A DNA stretch of 64,000 nt from Cryptomeria japonica (lineage: Eukaryota; Streptophyta; Pinopsida; Cupressales; Cupressaceae): NCBI RefSeq assembly GCF_030272615.1, contig NC_081406.1, forward strand, positions 483,199,900 through 483,263,899, written 5' to 3'. A model generated the notes under the pieces. The model saw nothing but the letters and a program-made list of their open reading frames with translations, was not told the DNA's origin and did not search any database. Positions 43,198 to 54,804 of this stretch are shown here, one piece after another (within the stretch, counting starts at the first letter, position 1; every line of letters starts with the position of its first letter). The position numbers and the translations under genes are program-made.

Positions 43198-43881
43198 TCA
43201 AGTCTCTGCTGGAGGGGCAGAAACCCCTAACCTATCTCTCAAATACTCAAAAGATTCCTTAGACAACGGTTTAGTGAATATGTCTGCAATCTGTTCTTTA
43301 GCGTTCACATAAACCAATTTGACTTCCTTTTCTTCTACCTTTTCCTTCAGAAAGTTGTTCTTTATTGATATATGCTTAGTCTTAGAGTGAAGTACCATAT
43401 TTTTAGATATGTCAATAGCTGTAGAGTTATCATAGTAGATAACTAACAGTTCACTACAATTTACCCTAATATCCTTCAACATTTGCATCATCCACAAGGC
43501 TTGAGTGCAATTAGTTGCTACTATAACATACTTAGCTTCTGCAGTAGATAAAGAAATGCATGATTGTTTTTTGCTGATCCATGAAACCAGTTTCTTTCCA
43601 AGAAAGAAAGCTCCACCAGAACTACTCTTCCTATCATCAATATCACCCGCCCAATCTGAGTCAGTATATGCACATAAAGTGAAATCACCATTTTTGGAAT
43701 ACCATAAGCCATATTTTCTTTGTTCCTTGCAAATACCAGAATATTCTCTTTACTGCACATTCATGATTTTCTTTAGGATTACTTTGATATCTTGAAACAA
43801 TAATTACTACATTCATAATATTAGGTCAAGTCTAAGTTAGATATAACAGACCACCAATCATAGACTTATACCTAGTTGGAT
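43198..43881 (-). pseudogene. Cop-D RNase H, broken
   Basis: Minus-strand reading gives TDSDWAGD-like sequence with ADWAGDIDDRKSSSGGAFFL near 43640, then LVSWISKKQSCISLSTAEAK, IYYDNSTAIDISKN and KTKHISIKNNFLKEK to a stop at 43198. This is the copia RNase H with the C-terminal VKLVYVNAKEQIADIFTKPL tail. A frameshift lies near 43500-43520 and more breaks at 43760-43880. Confidence 0.85.
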
Positions 43882-44660
43882 TTACCATGTAAAAGTATCC
43901 TTAATAGATAATTTTTCACTTGTCACCATAGGAGTACTTACCGGTTTGGAATTATCCATATGGAATTTTTTCAACAATTCCCTCAGATACTTAGTTTGAC
44001 AGATAAAAATGCCTTTGTCAATTTGAGTAATCTGCAAACCTAAGAAAAATTTCATCTCACCAATCATGGACATTTCAAATTCATTCTTCATATTGTTAGC
44101 AAATTCCATGCATAATTTATCTTCTCCTCCAAAAATGATATCATCAACAAATACTTCCACAATTAGAATATCATCATCAGTGATCTTATAATATAAATTA
44201 CTATCAACACTGTCATTAGTAAAACCAAGCTTCAAAAGATATTTATCCAACCTTGCATACCAAGCTCTAGGAGCTTGTTTCAAACCATATAAAGCTTTTT
44301 TCAATCTGCAAACCATATCTTTATCATCTGTCAGTGAAAATCCATCAGGTTGATCAATGTATACTTCTTCCTCAAGCTCACCATTTAAAAATGCACATTT
44401 AACATCCATTTGATAGACCTTATAGTTTTTATACGCTGCATAGGCAAGAAATAGTCTAATAGCTTCAATTCTAGCTACAGGTGCAAATGTCTTACCATAA
44501 TCAATTCCTTCCATTTGAGAATATCCTTTACAAACCAATCTAGCCTTGTTTCTTACAACTTGACCATCCTTATTTAGTTTATTCCTAAAAACCCATTTAA
44601 TTCCAATAACATTCTTATTTTTTAGGTCTGGGAACTAAAGTTCATGTTTCATTCTTCTCT
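43882..44660 (-). pseudogene. Cop-D reverse transcriptase
   Basis: A 218-residue stretch (43882-44538) reads [40 protein letters not shown] and [18 protein letters not shown], with catalytic [10 protein letters not shown] and MKFFLGLQI. It is a typical copia RT with F-V-D-D at the active site. The N-terminal portion beyond 44538 is in another frame. It would reverse-transcribe the element RNA. Confidence 0.9.
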
Positions 44661-45952
44661 ATCTGATCTAATTTATCTTCCATAGCCTTTAACCAAAGTT
44701 TATTCTTACAAGCTTCAATAATAGTTTCCGGTTAAATTTGAGAATAATTTAATCTTACATATCTTGGTGTCTTTTGAACTTCAGGTTTACTGCTCTGATC
44801 ATCAATCACAGTTGAATTTTCTGATTGTGCCAGTGTAACTGTCTGAGCTTCCTGTAGCGGTTGATGCATTGTCGGTTCAGTTATGATCATTTCCACTGCT
44901 AGTTCCCTGTCGTACGATATAGAATGATTTCTGTACTTCTCATCCACTTTCACATTAGCACTCTCAACAATTTTTTGCAATCTTTTGTTATAACATCTAT
45001 ATGATTTTCTTTGAATTGAATATCCAAGAAATATCCCTTCATCACATCTAGGATCACACTTTCCAGTTGAATCATCTCTTTTGATATAGTATTTACTTTC
45101 AAAAATTATGAAATATTTAACAGTAGGTGTATGTCCAAACCATAGTTCATAAGGGGTCTTACCAGTTATACCTTTGATGTGAACTCTACTAAATGTGTAG
45201 ATTGTTGTACTCACAACCTTTGTCCTATAGATATGAGGAAATTTGGCTTCCATCATCATAGATCTTGCTGCATCCAAAATGGTTCTGTTCTTTCTCTCCA
45301 CTACTCTATTTTGCTGAGGATTCCTAGGTGCAGATAGCTATCTCTTGATTACATTTGTCTCACATTAACTGTTAAATTCATAAGATGTGAACTCACCTCC
45401 TTGATATGATCTTAGAAATTTGATTTTCCATCCAGTTTTAGTTTCAACCTCCTCTTTAAAGATCTTGAATTTCTCAAAAGCTTCAGACTTCTCCCTTAGA
45501 AATGTCACCAACATCATTCTAGAATAGTCGTCAATAATTAGCATGAAATACCTATCACCTTGAAAGCTTCTAGTCCTTGCTGGACCACATAAGTTAGTAT
45601 GAATCAAATCAAGTACATCATTAGATTTATCATGTATGCTCTTAATATAACTTCTAACTTTCTTACCCAATTGACATTCCTTACATACCGTATTATGAGG
45701 CTTCACAATCTTAGGTATATCTCTAACTGCCTTAGTTGAACTGATCTTAACAATACAATCAAAATTAACATGACACAACCTCTTATGCCATAGAAAACTC
45801 TCATCAATATGAGCAATTAAGAATGTCTTATTACTAGTGTTCAAGTGGAAGATATTACTTCCTGTTTGAATACCGGTTGCAATCTCCAAACCAGTCTTGT
45901 TAATGATTTTGCATTTTCTCTCTTTAAACTAAAGTTGGAAACCCTTATCAAC
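44661..45952 (-). pseudogene. Cop-D integrase, catalytic residues lost
   Basis: The zinc domain reads LWHKRLCHVN and VCKECQLGK (HHCC). The core has LIHTNLCGP, where Asn replaces the first catalytic Asp, and RSYQGGEF, where Tyr replaces the second. The Glu survives in MERKNRTILDAARS. Stops include a TAA near 45364 and a TAG about 45340. A C-terminal spacer extends to about 44730. Even without stops this integrase would be inactive. Confidence 0.87.
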
Positions 45953-46262
45953 CAATTAACCAACACTCAAAATATTATGCTTTAAACCTTGTACATAATA
46001 GACATTATCAATATTATGCTTCCCATCCAAAGAAATAATACCTCTACCTTTGATCATACATGCCTTGTTATCTCCAAATTTGACTTGACCGCCATTGTAT
46101 TTTTGTAGGGACAGGAATTTCCCTTTATCTCCAGTCATATAATGTGAGCATCCACTATCAATTACCCATTCATCCTTATCTTCAACTTTTGCTACTAGGG
46201 CCTTTTGTTCATTCTCTATATCTAGTTTTGGTTCATCTTCCTTCAAAGCATAGAACACCCAG
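45953..46262 (-). pseudogene. Cop-D protease
   Basis: WVIDSGCSHYMTGDKGKFLS gives the copia aspartic protease D-S-G site; VYYVQGLKHNILSVG then leads to integrase. A TAA near 45953 ends the open stretch, and a one-base frame change near 46262 separates it from gag. Confidence 0.85.
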
Positions 46263-46633
46263 TCCTTCCATTGCCAGATCCACTAGAAGAGTCTTCTACT
46301 GGTTCATCTCCAGAGTTATCAGTTACTCCTTCCTCATCTACTATGTAGAATTGTTTACTTTTCTTGAATCTATATCTATTCTAGTTAGGCTTAAAAGATT
46401 TCTTAACTCTTTCCTCAAACCTTGCAGTCCTTTTAGGACATCTAGATACAAAACTACCAATCTTATTACAAGCAAAACATTTAAAAGGTGCTTTTCCTTC
46501 ATACTTACTTCCAGTTGGTCCTTTAGGTACTCTTCTAGAAAATAAGGCTTCAAGTTGCTCAAGTTCTTCATCTTCTTTCCTCGTGTCTTCCAATTCTTTT
46601 CAATATAGGGCTTTCCAATCACTTTTGCCGATA

Positions 46634-46667
<34 letters not shown>

Positions 46668-47340
46668 CATGAAAAGAAGGTTCAAACTTTATAGCTCTAG
46701 AAGATCCAAATTCTTCAATCTCATAAGTAGATAATTTTCCAATCAGAATGTGTCTGTTAATTGAAGTGTTTGCCATTGTTCTTAACTCATTAATTGTAGT
46801 TGCCTTCATCTTGTAAGCCAGTGGAAGAGCTCTCAAGACTTTGGAAACTATTTCATCTTCACTTAGAAATCCTCCACAACATTGAATTCCCATAACAATC
46901 TCATTTACTCTTTCCATAAATACAACAATTCTCTCATTATCTTCCATTTTCAAGTTTTCATATCTTACCTGGTAACCATCAAGTTTAGCAATTTTGACAG
47001 TAAGGTCACCTTCATTCAGAGTTTTCAATTTGTCCCACATAACCTTTGCCGATGATTTATCAGTCAATCCCATGATTTGCTGATCAGTAAGTGCACACAA
47101 GAGGGCTTCTCTAGCTTTGCAATCATTTTTAATATTCTTATCCAAGTCTGCAGGAGTAGGATTGCCAAATGCCAAATCATAAGGTGTGTATCCTTTCTCA
47201 GTGATCTGCCAAATATCCTTTCCAAGGCATCTAAGATGAGTCTGCATTCAAATTTTCCATATCCCATAATTTGTTCCATCAAGCTTAGGAATTTCTCTTC
47301 TGAAAATAGTTGCTGGTGGATTAGAAGTGTTAGTTGTCAT
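46263..47340 (-). pseudogene. gag: Cop-D gag, broken
   Basis: The minus-strand ATG at 47338-47340 begins MTTNTSNPPATIFRREIPKL and DGTNYGIWK, the copia gag (UBN2) signature. A TGA follows near 47246; the frame then runs open to 46600 (AKVMWDKLKTL, KLDGYQVRYENLKM). A run of Ser codons from a (GAT)n tract is at about 46633-46669. The zinc knuckle CFACNKIGSFVSRC has Ser where His should bind zinc. TAG and TGA stops follow at about 46380 and 46597. Confidence 0.88.
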
Positions 47341-47368
47341 AGGATCTACCTCAAGCAGTTAAGATTCT

Positions 47369-47705
47369 CAATAAGAGGACCAGTGAACAACTAAGAGGGG
47401 GAGGGGGTGAATTAGTTGTTAATAGTTATAACATTTAATCCACAATACAACCTTAAACTGGAGCACATTAACATTCAAATACTGGTAAAGAAGAAACAAA
47501 TGCTAATGGACACAAATACCGGTAAACAATGTAACTCAACAATTAAACAGGTAATCAATGTAAATAAATCATACCACATAACACCATGATTTGTTAATGG
47601 AAAACCCAGAAAGGGAAAAACCACGGTGGGAAGCCTACCCATAGTCAGATGATACTTCTACAAAAAGTATGTGATACAATGAGGGGCCTGCACATGCAGG
47701 AAGGC
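47369..47705 (-). mobile_element. 5' LTR of Cop-D, terminal part
   Basis: It matches 41620-41944 of the other LTR, including GAGGGGCCTGCACATGCA, and is cut at 47705 by Cop-F. Between it and gag the expected methionine-tRNA primer site is missing: the Cop2 leader aligns on both sides of an apparent ~40-bp deletion near 47360-47370. Confidence 0.8.
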
Positions 47706-49014
47706 TGATGAATAATGATGAACAACAAATACCCTAACTGGTACTAAGAGGGGGGGGGGGGTGAATCAGTACATACAAAAACTTCTCCACAACTTATCAA
47801 GTTAAAACACTGCTAACCGGGTTGTCTTCATTATTGAACTTAACCATGGCAATACCGGTTAAGCACAGTAAGACTTCAGACAACTTAAACCGGTAAAAAT
47901 GAATACTTCAAATAGCATTCAATACTTGATAACTACTTCAAACATAAACATATGCATGAGTTGTATCAGTAATATCATAACCATTAGCTCTGCATGCATA
48001 CTCACCTAAACAAAGGATACTCAATCATCACATGAAAAATGCACAACTCATGACACACAGATTTTTCATGTGGAAACCCAAATGGGAAAAACCATGGTGG
48101 GGATGTATACCCACAAGCTTGTTTTGAACTCTTTTGAGGCTCACTCTGTTAGGAGCCTAGTCCGGTTAAAGACTTTACAATAAGGTTCTGCTAGGAACTG
48201 ATCTTGTTAAAGATCACTTGGTTAAAGGTTACCTCATTAGAGGATTTAAAGAACTAAATGAACTTGAGTCACCTGGTTAAAGGATTTATAGTAAGCATGT
48301 TAAAGCTACTTGACAAAGGGATTTTTCTTCTGTTGAAATGGTTAAAAGACAATAGGTAAAAATCTGATCTGATAACAACACTATATGCTAAGGTAGATCC
48401 TTTTCAGTTGCTTTACTCTGCAATCACACTATAGTTTTCACTCATTGGTCTGGAAAGTATCACATCACTTGGATACACACACAACTTTTGCCAACAAAAA
48501 CAATATAAAAACTCATCGACCTTATAGACAAGAATTAGGTCGGTAACATACACCCTAAACCCTAAGTTTTTTAGGTTTACAATTACAAGCGGTCCAATCT
48601 TGACCGTCTAAACACTTTACATAGAATGAAACAATCTCAAATAGATCACAAGTCATTTTGCATTGTCCATTCTTCACCGTACATGGGAATTAGTAACCCA
48701 TCACGGTTTCTTCTCATACCACTAAGAAGAATGTTCATTCTCGAGGTAGACATTTAATGCAGTCGATCTTCACATGCAAGATCCTCAAGGAAATCCTTCA
48801 CGTGCACAAAAATAACGTGGAATCTTGATCTCATCCTTATTTCTTAGCTAACTCATCATAGAATATCACCGGTTGCGTCACACAAGCTAGATTTCCAAAC
48901 CAGAAACCCTAGAGTTGAGTCTACTAACCGGTAGTCACACTTAGTGAAATGCTGACACCAGTTCACTACATCTCTTCATACTGGTTGACCTGTACCACTT
49001 CCAATCTGTTATCA
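47706..49014 (-). mobile_element. 3' LTR of Cop-F, distal part
   Basis: The outer end on the minus strand is TTATTCATCA, with the C-run motif as a 12-G tract (47750-47761) on the plus strand. AACCGGGT/AACAGG-type motifs typical of the Cop2 and H LTRs lie at 48145-48300 and a minus-strand TATA at 48503-48510. Similarity to copia LTRs fades near 49014, where element G begins; the LTR's other end is probably at 55828. Confidence 0.65.
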
Positions 49015-49329
49015 CTTTTAAAAAAATGGGTTTTCCTTTCCCATAATTGGCTAAGTTTTTGAAATTTTAAGTTAGACACACTATCAACTGCTTCAAGCTC
49101 TATGTTAGGTCTTAAGGGTTTAGGGTTTTAATTTTAAATCATTCAATGTTTGGTCAAAAACCCTCTGGTTTCTATTCCTTCATTACTTTATCCACTTAAG
49201 TAATGGGTCTTGGGGTCGTAGGAGGTGTCCCCCCTTGTCATTTGCCTAGGCAGTTGTTGAATTAATCGTAAAATTTTATGCCTTATGTCTTTTCTTCCTA
49301 ATGTTGTCGGGCCTAGTAAGTTGTGCGCA
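49015..49329 (+). other. Left end of inserted element G
   Basis: Sequence character changes at about 49015-49020. No LTR terminus, PBS or gene is recognised, so the exact boundary and class of G are open. Confidence 0.35.
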
Positions 49330-50790
49330 GTTCTCAGGTGGATCTATGGTTTTCACTATTTCATTAGGTGAAGTTGCACGTGGTTTAAGGCTCGTGAAAT
49401 GGCGAAAGGGAAATGTGTTCTAAATGGCACATTTTGTCCGGTTTAAAATGGCTTCATCTGATTCAAGATCTAACGGCTGGCGTTATTTCGCAGCCAAAAC
49501 TTGCAAGTGAAATACCTTTCACGAAATGGTGAAAGCGTTTGGTGGGACCCTGCAGTGAAGACTTTCTAAGTGACTAAAAGGTGATCAAGTCCAATCTGAT
49601 CCGATGGTTCGCGCTATTTCGCAGGAGGAAGATGCTTGATAGTTAGCTTTCGTGAAGTAGCGAAATGACATGGCACTCCAAGCAGGCAGTCCAGCTAGTC
49701 GAGATGATGAGTAAGATGATGGCACATGGCAGAAGATCAAAATAGTCAGTAAGTTGGATTTAAGGATTAAATGGTGGGTCCCAGAGGTGAGTCATGCTGT
49801 GGGAGAAGTGACCTGGCAAATATAGGTGGCAAGGATGAGGTGGAATCTATTGTTTTCTCTCAGCAAATGAAAGGTTGACATGTCAGTTTGAAAGTCACTA
49901 GATGCCAAGTGTTTGAAGTTGAGTCAGAGGGCCCACATCTGCCGGATTCAGTTATGTTGTTAAGCATCGAGCAAGTCAAATATAATCCAATGGCCCGTGT
50001 GAATTTGCAATGGTAAAGTGCTCGTGTTTTATTCCTTGCGAAATAGCGAAAAGGTTTTTCAGCCTCGAAGACAGATAATGCATGAGGTTAAAAGGGGATC
50101 AACTTCGTTTTGATCCAAGGGCCTGCATTGTTTCATGGTTGCAAACCAACCAAAGGATATGCTTCGCAAAATAGCGAAAGGAAAAAGGGCTCGTCCAAGT
50201 GTAATGCTAGATGGTGACGTGTCCATGGACACGTGGTTTTAGAAGAAGTTGCGGGCCCGCCAAGGTGTAACTGGCGGTTATAAAGGAAAGACACGTGGCT
50301 GACGTTGAACTAAACTCGAAGAGTTTTCCATGACTAATGGTTGACTACCACATGGTATTCAGTAACTAATGACAGAGCGACATAAGTAAAGTAAGCATAA
50401 AGGTCCCCCTTAAAGGATGGTCATCTCCTATTTGATCCAACGCTTCACGTTGTTTCGTGGCCCGAAGTTGAAAGTTGTTTAAGCTATGTGAAATAGCAAA
50501 AGACCGTTAGCAGTCAGGATAAAGGCACGGTTAATGAAGAAGTTGATGGTCTCGGTAAGAGTTAAACATCGAGTAGTTAAAGTTCCATCTAACATCTAGC
50601 ACGACTTCGTGAAGGAAAAGTGCTCGGAGGATAAAGTCTGCGAAATGGCGAAAAAGAGGTGGGGCCCAGCGCAAAGGCGAAGCTGTTAAGTCAGTGTAAA
50701 GGCCGATCAAGTTTCTTTTGATCAGATGGTTGGCGTGATTTCATTTAACGAAATTGCCCGAAGGTTATGCTTTGTGAAATAGCAAAAGAG
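49330..50790 (+). repeat. G leader: eight ~75-bp modules with inverted half-sites
   Basis: Each module has a TGATCCGATGG-like start, a half-site like GCGTTATTTCGCAG, and about 39 bp later GTGAAATAGCGAAAGG. First half-sites are near 49351, 49479, 49609, 49993, 50124, 50444, 50598 and 50732; second half-sites near 49390, 49518, 49648, 50033, 50162, 50483, 50637 and 50769. ATTTCGC and GCGAAAT are inverted, so each module could form a hairpin. Spacing between modules is irregular (roughly 130-385 bp). Confidence 0.78.
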
Positions 50791-51164
50791 CGAAAGGAAA
50801 GAATGTGCAGGTATGTTGTGACCCGTTGGAGCGAAAAATTTGAATTCTCTGATGAATTCAATTCTGAAGGGACGGCCAAAGCATGCGGTATCAATGTCAC
50901 AGTTAAGAGCCTGGGTACCATATATGATCTCCTATCAATTGAGTGAAGGTATCATTCCAAAGAATTATTGTAGAAGAGCGGTTGCAGAGCTATTTTCTTC
51001 AAATACAGAGCAAAGTAATTCAGTTGCAGAGCAGATTCCTTCAAGCTGAAACATGTTTTCTTGTACTTTTGTGTGGTAATTCCTTTGCAGTGTGTTTTAA
51101 TTGGGGTTTTGATTTGTCACAAAACCAGTTGGGGATAATAGTTTAATTTCTTGCATATTTCAAA
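50791..51164 (+). other. G leader immediately upstream of its ORF
   Basis: About 370 bp with short, unremarkable ORFs, ending at the ATG at 51165 (context AAAATGTCACC). No conserved feature seen. Confidence 0.4.
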
Positions 51165-54100
51165 ATGTCACCTAAGAGAGAATTTTCAGGGAAAGTTACT
51201 TACCAAGAAAGGGCCATTTGTGATGATTTTCTTGAGCAGTTGACATTGTCAACTAATCAGGCATCAAAAGTAAAAGAATTAGTGCCAAGAGCTCCTCGTT
51301 TGAAGATAGGAGAAGGGTTATATTATAAGGGTAATTGGTTGAGAGATCCACAAGTTGGGTTGTCTGGGTTGGGGTTATTCAAAGTTAGATTTGGTATGAG
51401 AAACTCCCCAGCCCCACAGAATAGCATCTGGGAGTTAGATGTAGGGAAATTGGTAGTTCCAGGAGTATTCATGGATATGGATCTATTGACTCAAATTGCA
51501 CATAATTATGATCCAGTCACAAGGAGCATTAGGGATATAAATGGGAAATCCCTCATTGAAATCAATAATGAGTAATTCAGAAGTGCTTTTGGGCTTAATG
51601 AGTTTACCAATTTTCTGGAACCCATTAACTTCAAATCATTAGCTCAAGTATACAGTGCACAGAGGAACCACCTTAGAAATGGGCCTCTTAAGGAATTTTT
51701 TGTGAAGATAGGTGGGTTGACAGTTGTAGGACCCAACACTAAAGGGCCCTTCTCATTGAATCTGTTCACCCTTAGAGCTAAGGGATTGTATTGGTCACTT
51801 TGCCAGATTTTAGGAGAGGATGCTGAGGCAAATATGCCCAATCACTACATGCTAATGATTGCTCAGATTTTGAATCCTTCTCTCACAGTAACCTTTGATT
51901 ATGCTTCTTTTATTACTGATGCTATCCATGGAGGGTTGATAGGAATAAAAAATGGGAAGGTGGATAGGCCTTTTGGATGGTATTCACTCCTCATGCATTT
52001 CTTTTTGTTCAAAGGCAGTGATTATTTTGCAAGTGGAATGGACCTTATAAAAGAGAAGGATGGAGAAAAGATGTTGGTGCAACTATGGAGTACAGTGCTG
52101 TCATGGGACAAAGGTGATGCTAGTTTCTTAAAATTTGATAAATATTTTGCATCAAAGATTAGGACTCTCCTCTACTCAGAAAACCCAGGAATCCCCAAGG
52201 TTCTTTTGGAATTTATTAGACCAAAAGAATTTGCAGCAAGTATAAAGATTGTTCATAATTGGGGTGATATTTACTTATACCCTGTCTCCATAGTTTTCAG
52301 AATTTTTGGTTTTAGAGGCACTCCATTCTTATTGCCCTATCAAGTCCCTCTCAAAGTGGGAATTGTAGAAGTCCTCAGACAAATTGGTAGTGTGCAAGAG
52401 GTAGAGCTGACAAGCAGGGGTAAAGGGACTATTTTCCCTACGGTTACTATAGCCCATCAATTTGTAATAACCAAAGGAGGTTGGAATTGTTTTGAGGATT
52501 TTCTCAAACCTTATCATTTGTCAACTGCAGTGTCCAGGTGTGTCGATCCTGAAGATTTCTTTAATGGCATGTTTAGAAAGAGAGTGGTGTGCAGAGGTAA
52601 ACCCCATCAATTTCCGTTTCCTGAAGACCTCATTAGAAATGAGTTTGATATAGATGAGTAGGAGCTGAGGAAGGAAAAATGGGTGGCTTATAAAAAGGCC
52701 TTAGATTTTGTACATTAGTTTGATGCTAGCTATGACCCATTGTCTATCTTTTTCCCTCTTGAGGAGAAAATAAAGTTCCTAATTCTTTGCTTTGAGGATG
52801 CAATGCAGACTCTGAAAGAAAAAAGGGAGGCTGTGATTAAAAGCAACCCTGAAAAGGCAAGAATGGTTCTAAGTAGGTTTGCTTCCACTAGAGAAATCCC
52901 TCCTGGTGACTATACATTGCATAAGAAGTCTAATTATAGTATGCTGATGCCTACAACAGGGGAGCCCTCTACTTCCAAAGGAAAGAGGAAGATACAAGAT
53001 GTTATTGACATCCAAGAGAGCCCAAAGAAGCAGAGAGTAGGAAAAGAAGTACAATCTGATACACCCTTGTACTCTCCATCCCAATCCCCTATTCACATAG
53101 GAGATGAATAGACAACAACTGAACAACTGATACAGTTAGGCAATCTAGGAGAAATAGCCTACACTTATGATGAAGTAGAAGAGGGAATGCCAGAAGAGCC
53201 CCTTGCTGCTGAGATGAACATCACTACCAATGAATTTAAGGGCCAGGAGTGGGATCCTGAGATCAAACAAGCTAGTGAGGACTTCTTGGTTGACAATAAC
53301 TTTGTTACATCAGGAGCATTCATGAAATTTGTATGGAAGCAAAATATTGACAAATACAATGCAAGATGTGAGAAGAGAAAAGGTGAGCAGCCTCACAAAG
53401 ATCCAACTCTGGTGGAGGAGGAGATAAGGAAAGAAATGATGGATGAGTTTAAGACCATCACTCCTGAGCAAGGAAGAGATATGGTGGCACAAGCTGGAGT
53501 ACTCATTCTCCCTAAGTGGGACATAGCATATGCCTTGGTATTGGAGGCAGTGAGGAAAGAAACTAAACCCATGGAGGGAATCACTTTTAATAAAGACAAT
53601 GCTGCATTGGTCATGTGGTCCCTCAAAAGAGATGAAAATAGAAGAAATAAGGACACCCTAGGGTCAAGTTATGTTGGTGGAATGATAGTAAAAAGAGTGC
53701 AAAACATAGGGGTGGTGGAAGCTGCTAGCACTGTGCTAGAGACTGTAAAATTTAGTGTTGCAGTAGCAAAAAGGGAAGCTAAGGAAAAAGCAGACCTCCA
53801 AGTCAAGTTGGAGACAATTTTGAAGGCTTACAACAGTGCTAAGGAAGAGGTAAGAGGTAATGATAGCATCATTGCTAAGTTGCAAAGCCAGTTGACAGGA
53901 CAATACCATCAAGGTGAGTCTTCAACACTAATGATCTCCTCTTCTCCTACAAGACTTCCACCAACCAGCCCCATCATTGAGTTCCCACCATCTCCAACAC
54001 CTTCTAGCTCCCAAATGGTTGAGATTACTCCCCAAGAATTGGAGAATTTAAAACAGGCTCAGGCCTTGTATGCAAAGAAGTATGAAGAAAGAGTATGGGA

Positions 54101-54804
54101 TACCATTTCAAGTTTTGTAGATACCATGAGTGCCTCACTATTATATAACAACATAAGAAAGATTTTGGATATGTGGAATGAGCTTAATAAAGATAAGGCT
54201 ATTTTGACACCTATTTTTGACAAGTGGAAGCCTAGAGAGCAGGACTTGGAGCTTATTTGTGTATCTTATGATGAAGTAGGGGTTGATCCTATCATCAAAT
54301 CCACTTGTGACACCACCAAGGACTTAATAAAATTGGCAGAAGGGGTGGATAATGCTGATAGGAAGATCAACTTGTACAAGAAAGAGTACACTAATCAAGT
54401 TTTTGAATTGCTCCCAAGAGTTTTTGTCAGCCCAGATCAACTGAAGGACAAACAAGTGTGGCTTAAGGAATTAGAGGCCAAACTATCAGCCAGAATAAAA
54501 GGAATTGTTGATTTAGATGATTCTTCCTTTTTTGTTGTAACAATTTAGGAGATAGAGAAAATCAAATCTCATTATGGTTTTCTCAATTCAGAGGTCAACA
54601 AGATGAGAAATTCCTAGAAAAGGTTAACCAAGGCAAAGGTAAAGTGATTAATTTTGCATGGCCAACTGATGATGTGTACAATGAGTGGACAAGAAAATAT
54701 GCCATCCAGGATGTAGAGCACTTAGAGGGTGCTCCTGAATAGTTAGAAGAGGTTGCAACTAGACAACAATTAGAAGAAGTTACAGAGGTCGAAAAGGACT
54801 TGTA
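51165..54804 (+). pseudogene. Large unrecognised ORF of element G
   Basis: From MSPKREFSGKVTYQERAICD the frame runs about 1,130 codons, broken only by stops at 51573 (TAA), 52659, 52716, 53109 and 54546 (TAG). A frameshift near 54600 and a further TAG near 54740 precede a terminal stop at 54804. The first ~500 residues look globular and hydrophobic-helical (about 51700-52660). A Lys/Pro/Ser-rich linker follows (52900-53110), then a charged helical, coiled-coil-like region to the end. No zinc knuckle, protease, RT, integrase or transposase motif is visible. A 42-residue stretch resembles part of the second ORF of H. I do not recognise the family; a retroelement-borne accessory or structural protein is the best guess. 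Confidence 0.6.

Noticed and set aside
46341-46685. ORF with a poly-His run
   Set aside because: It is an alternate frame of the (GAT)n tract that encodes poly-Ser in Cop-D gag.
48546-48562. ACCCTAAACCCTAAG resembling plant telomere repeat
   Set aside because: Only about two units inside an LTR; a short interstitial match without array structure.
47706-49014. A second independent solo LTR with TG...CA ends
   Set aside because: TGATGAATAA...TTATCA ends exist, but the flanking five bases do not match, and the PPT-side start at 55828 better explains it as the split 3' LTR of Cop-F.
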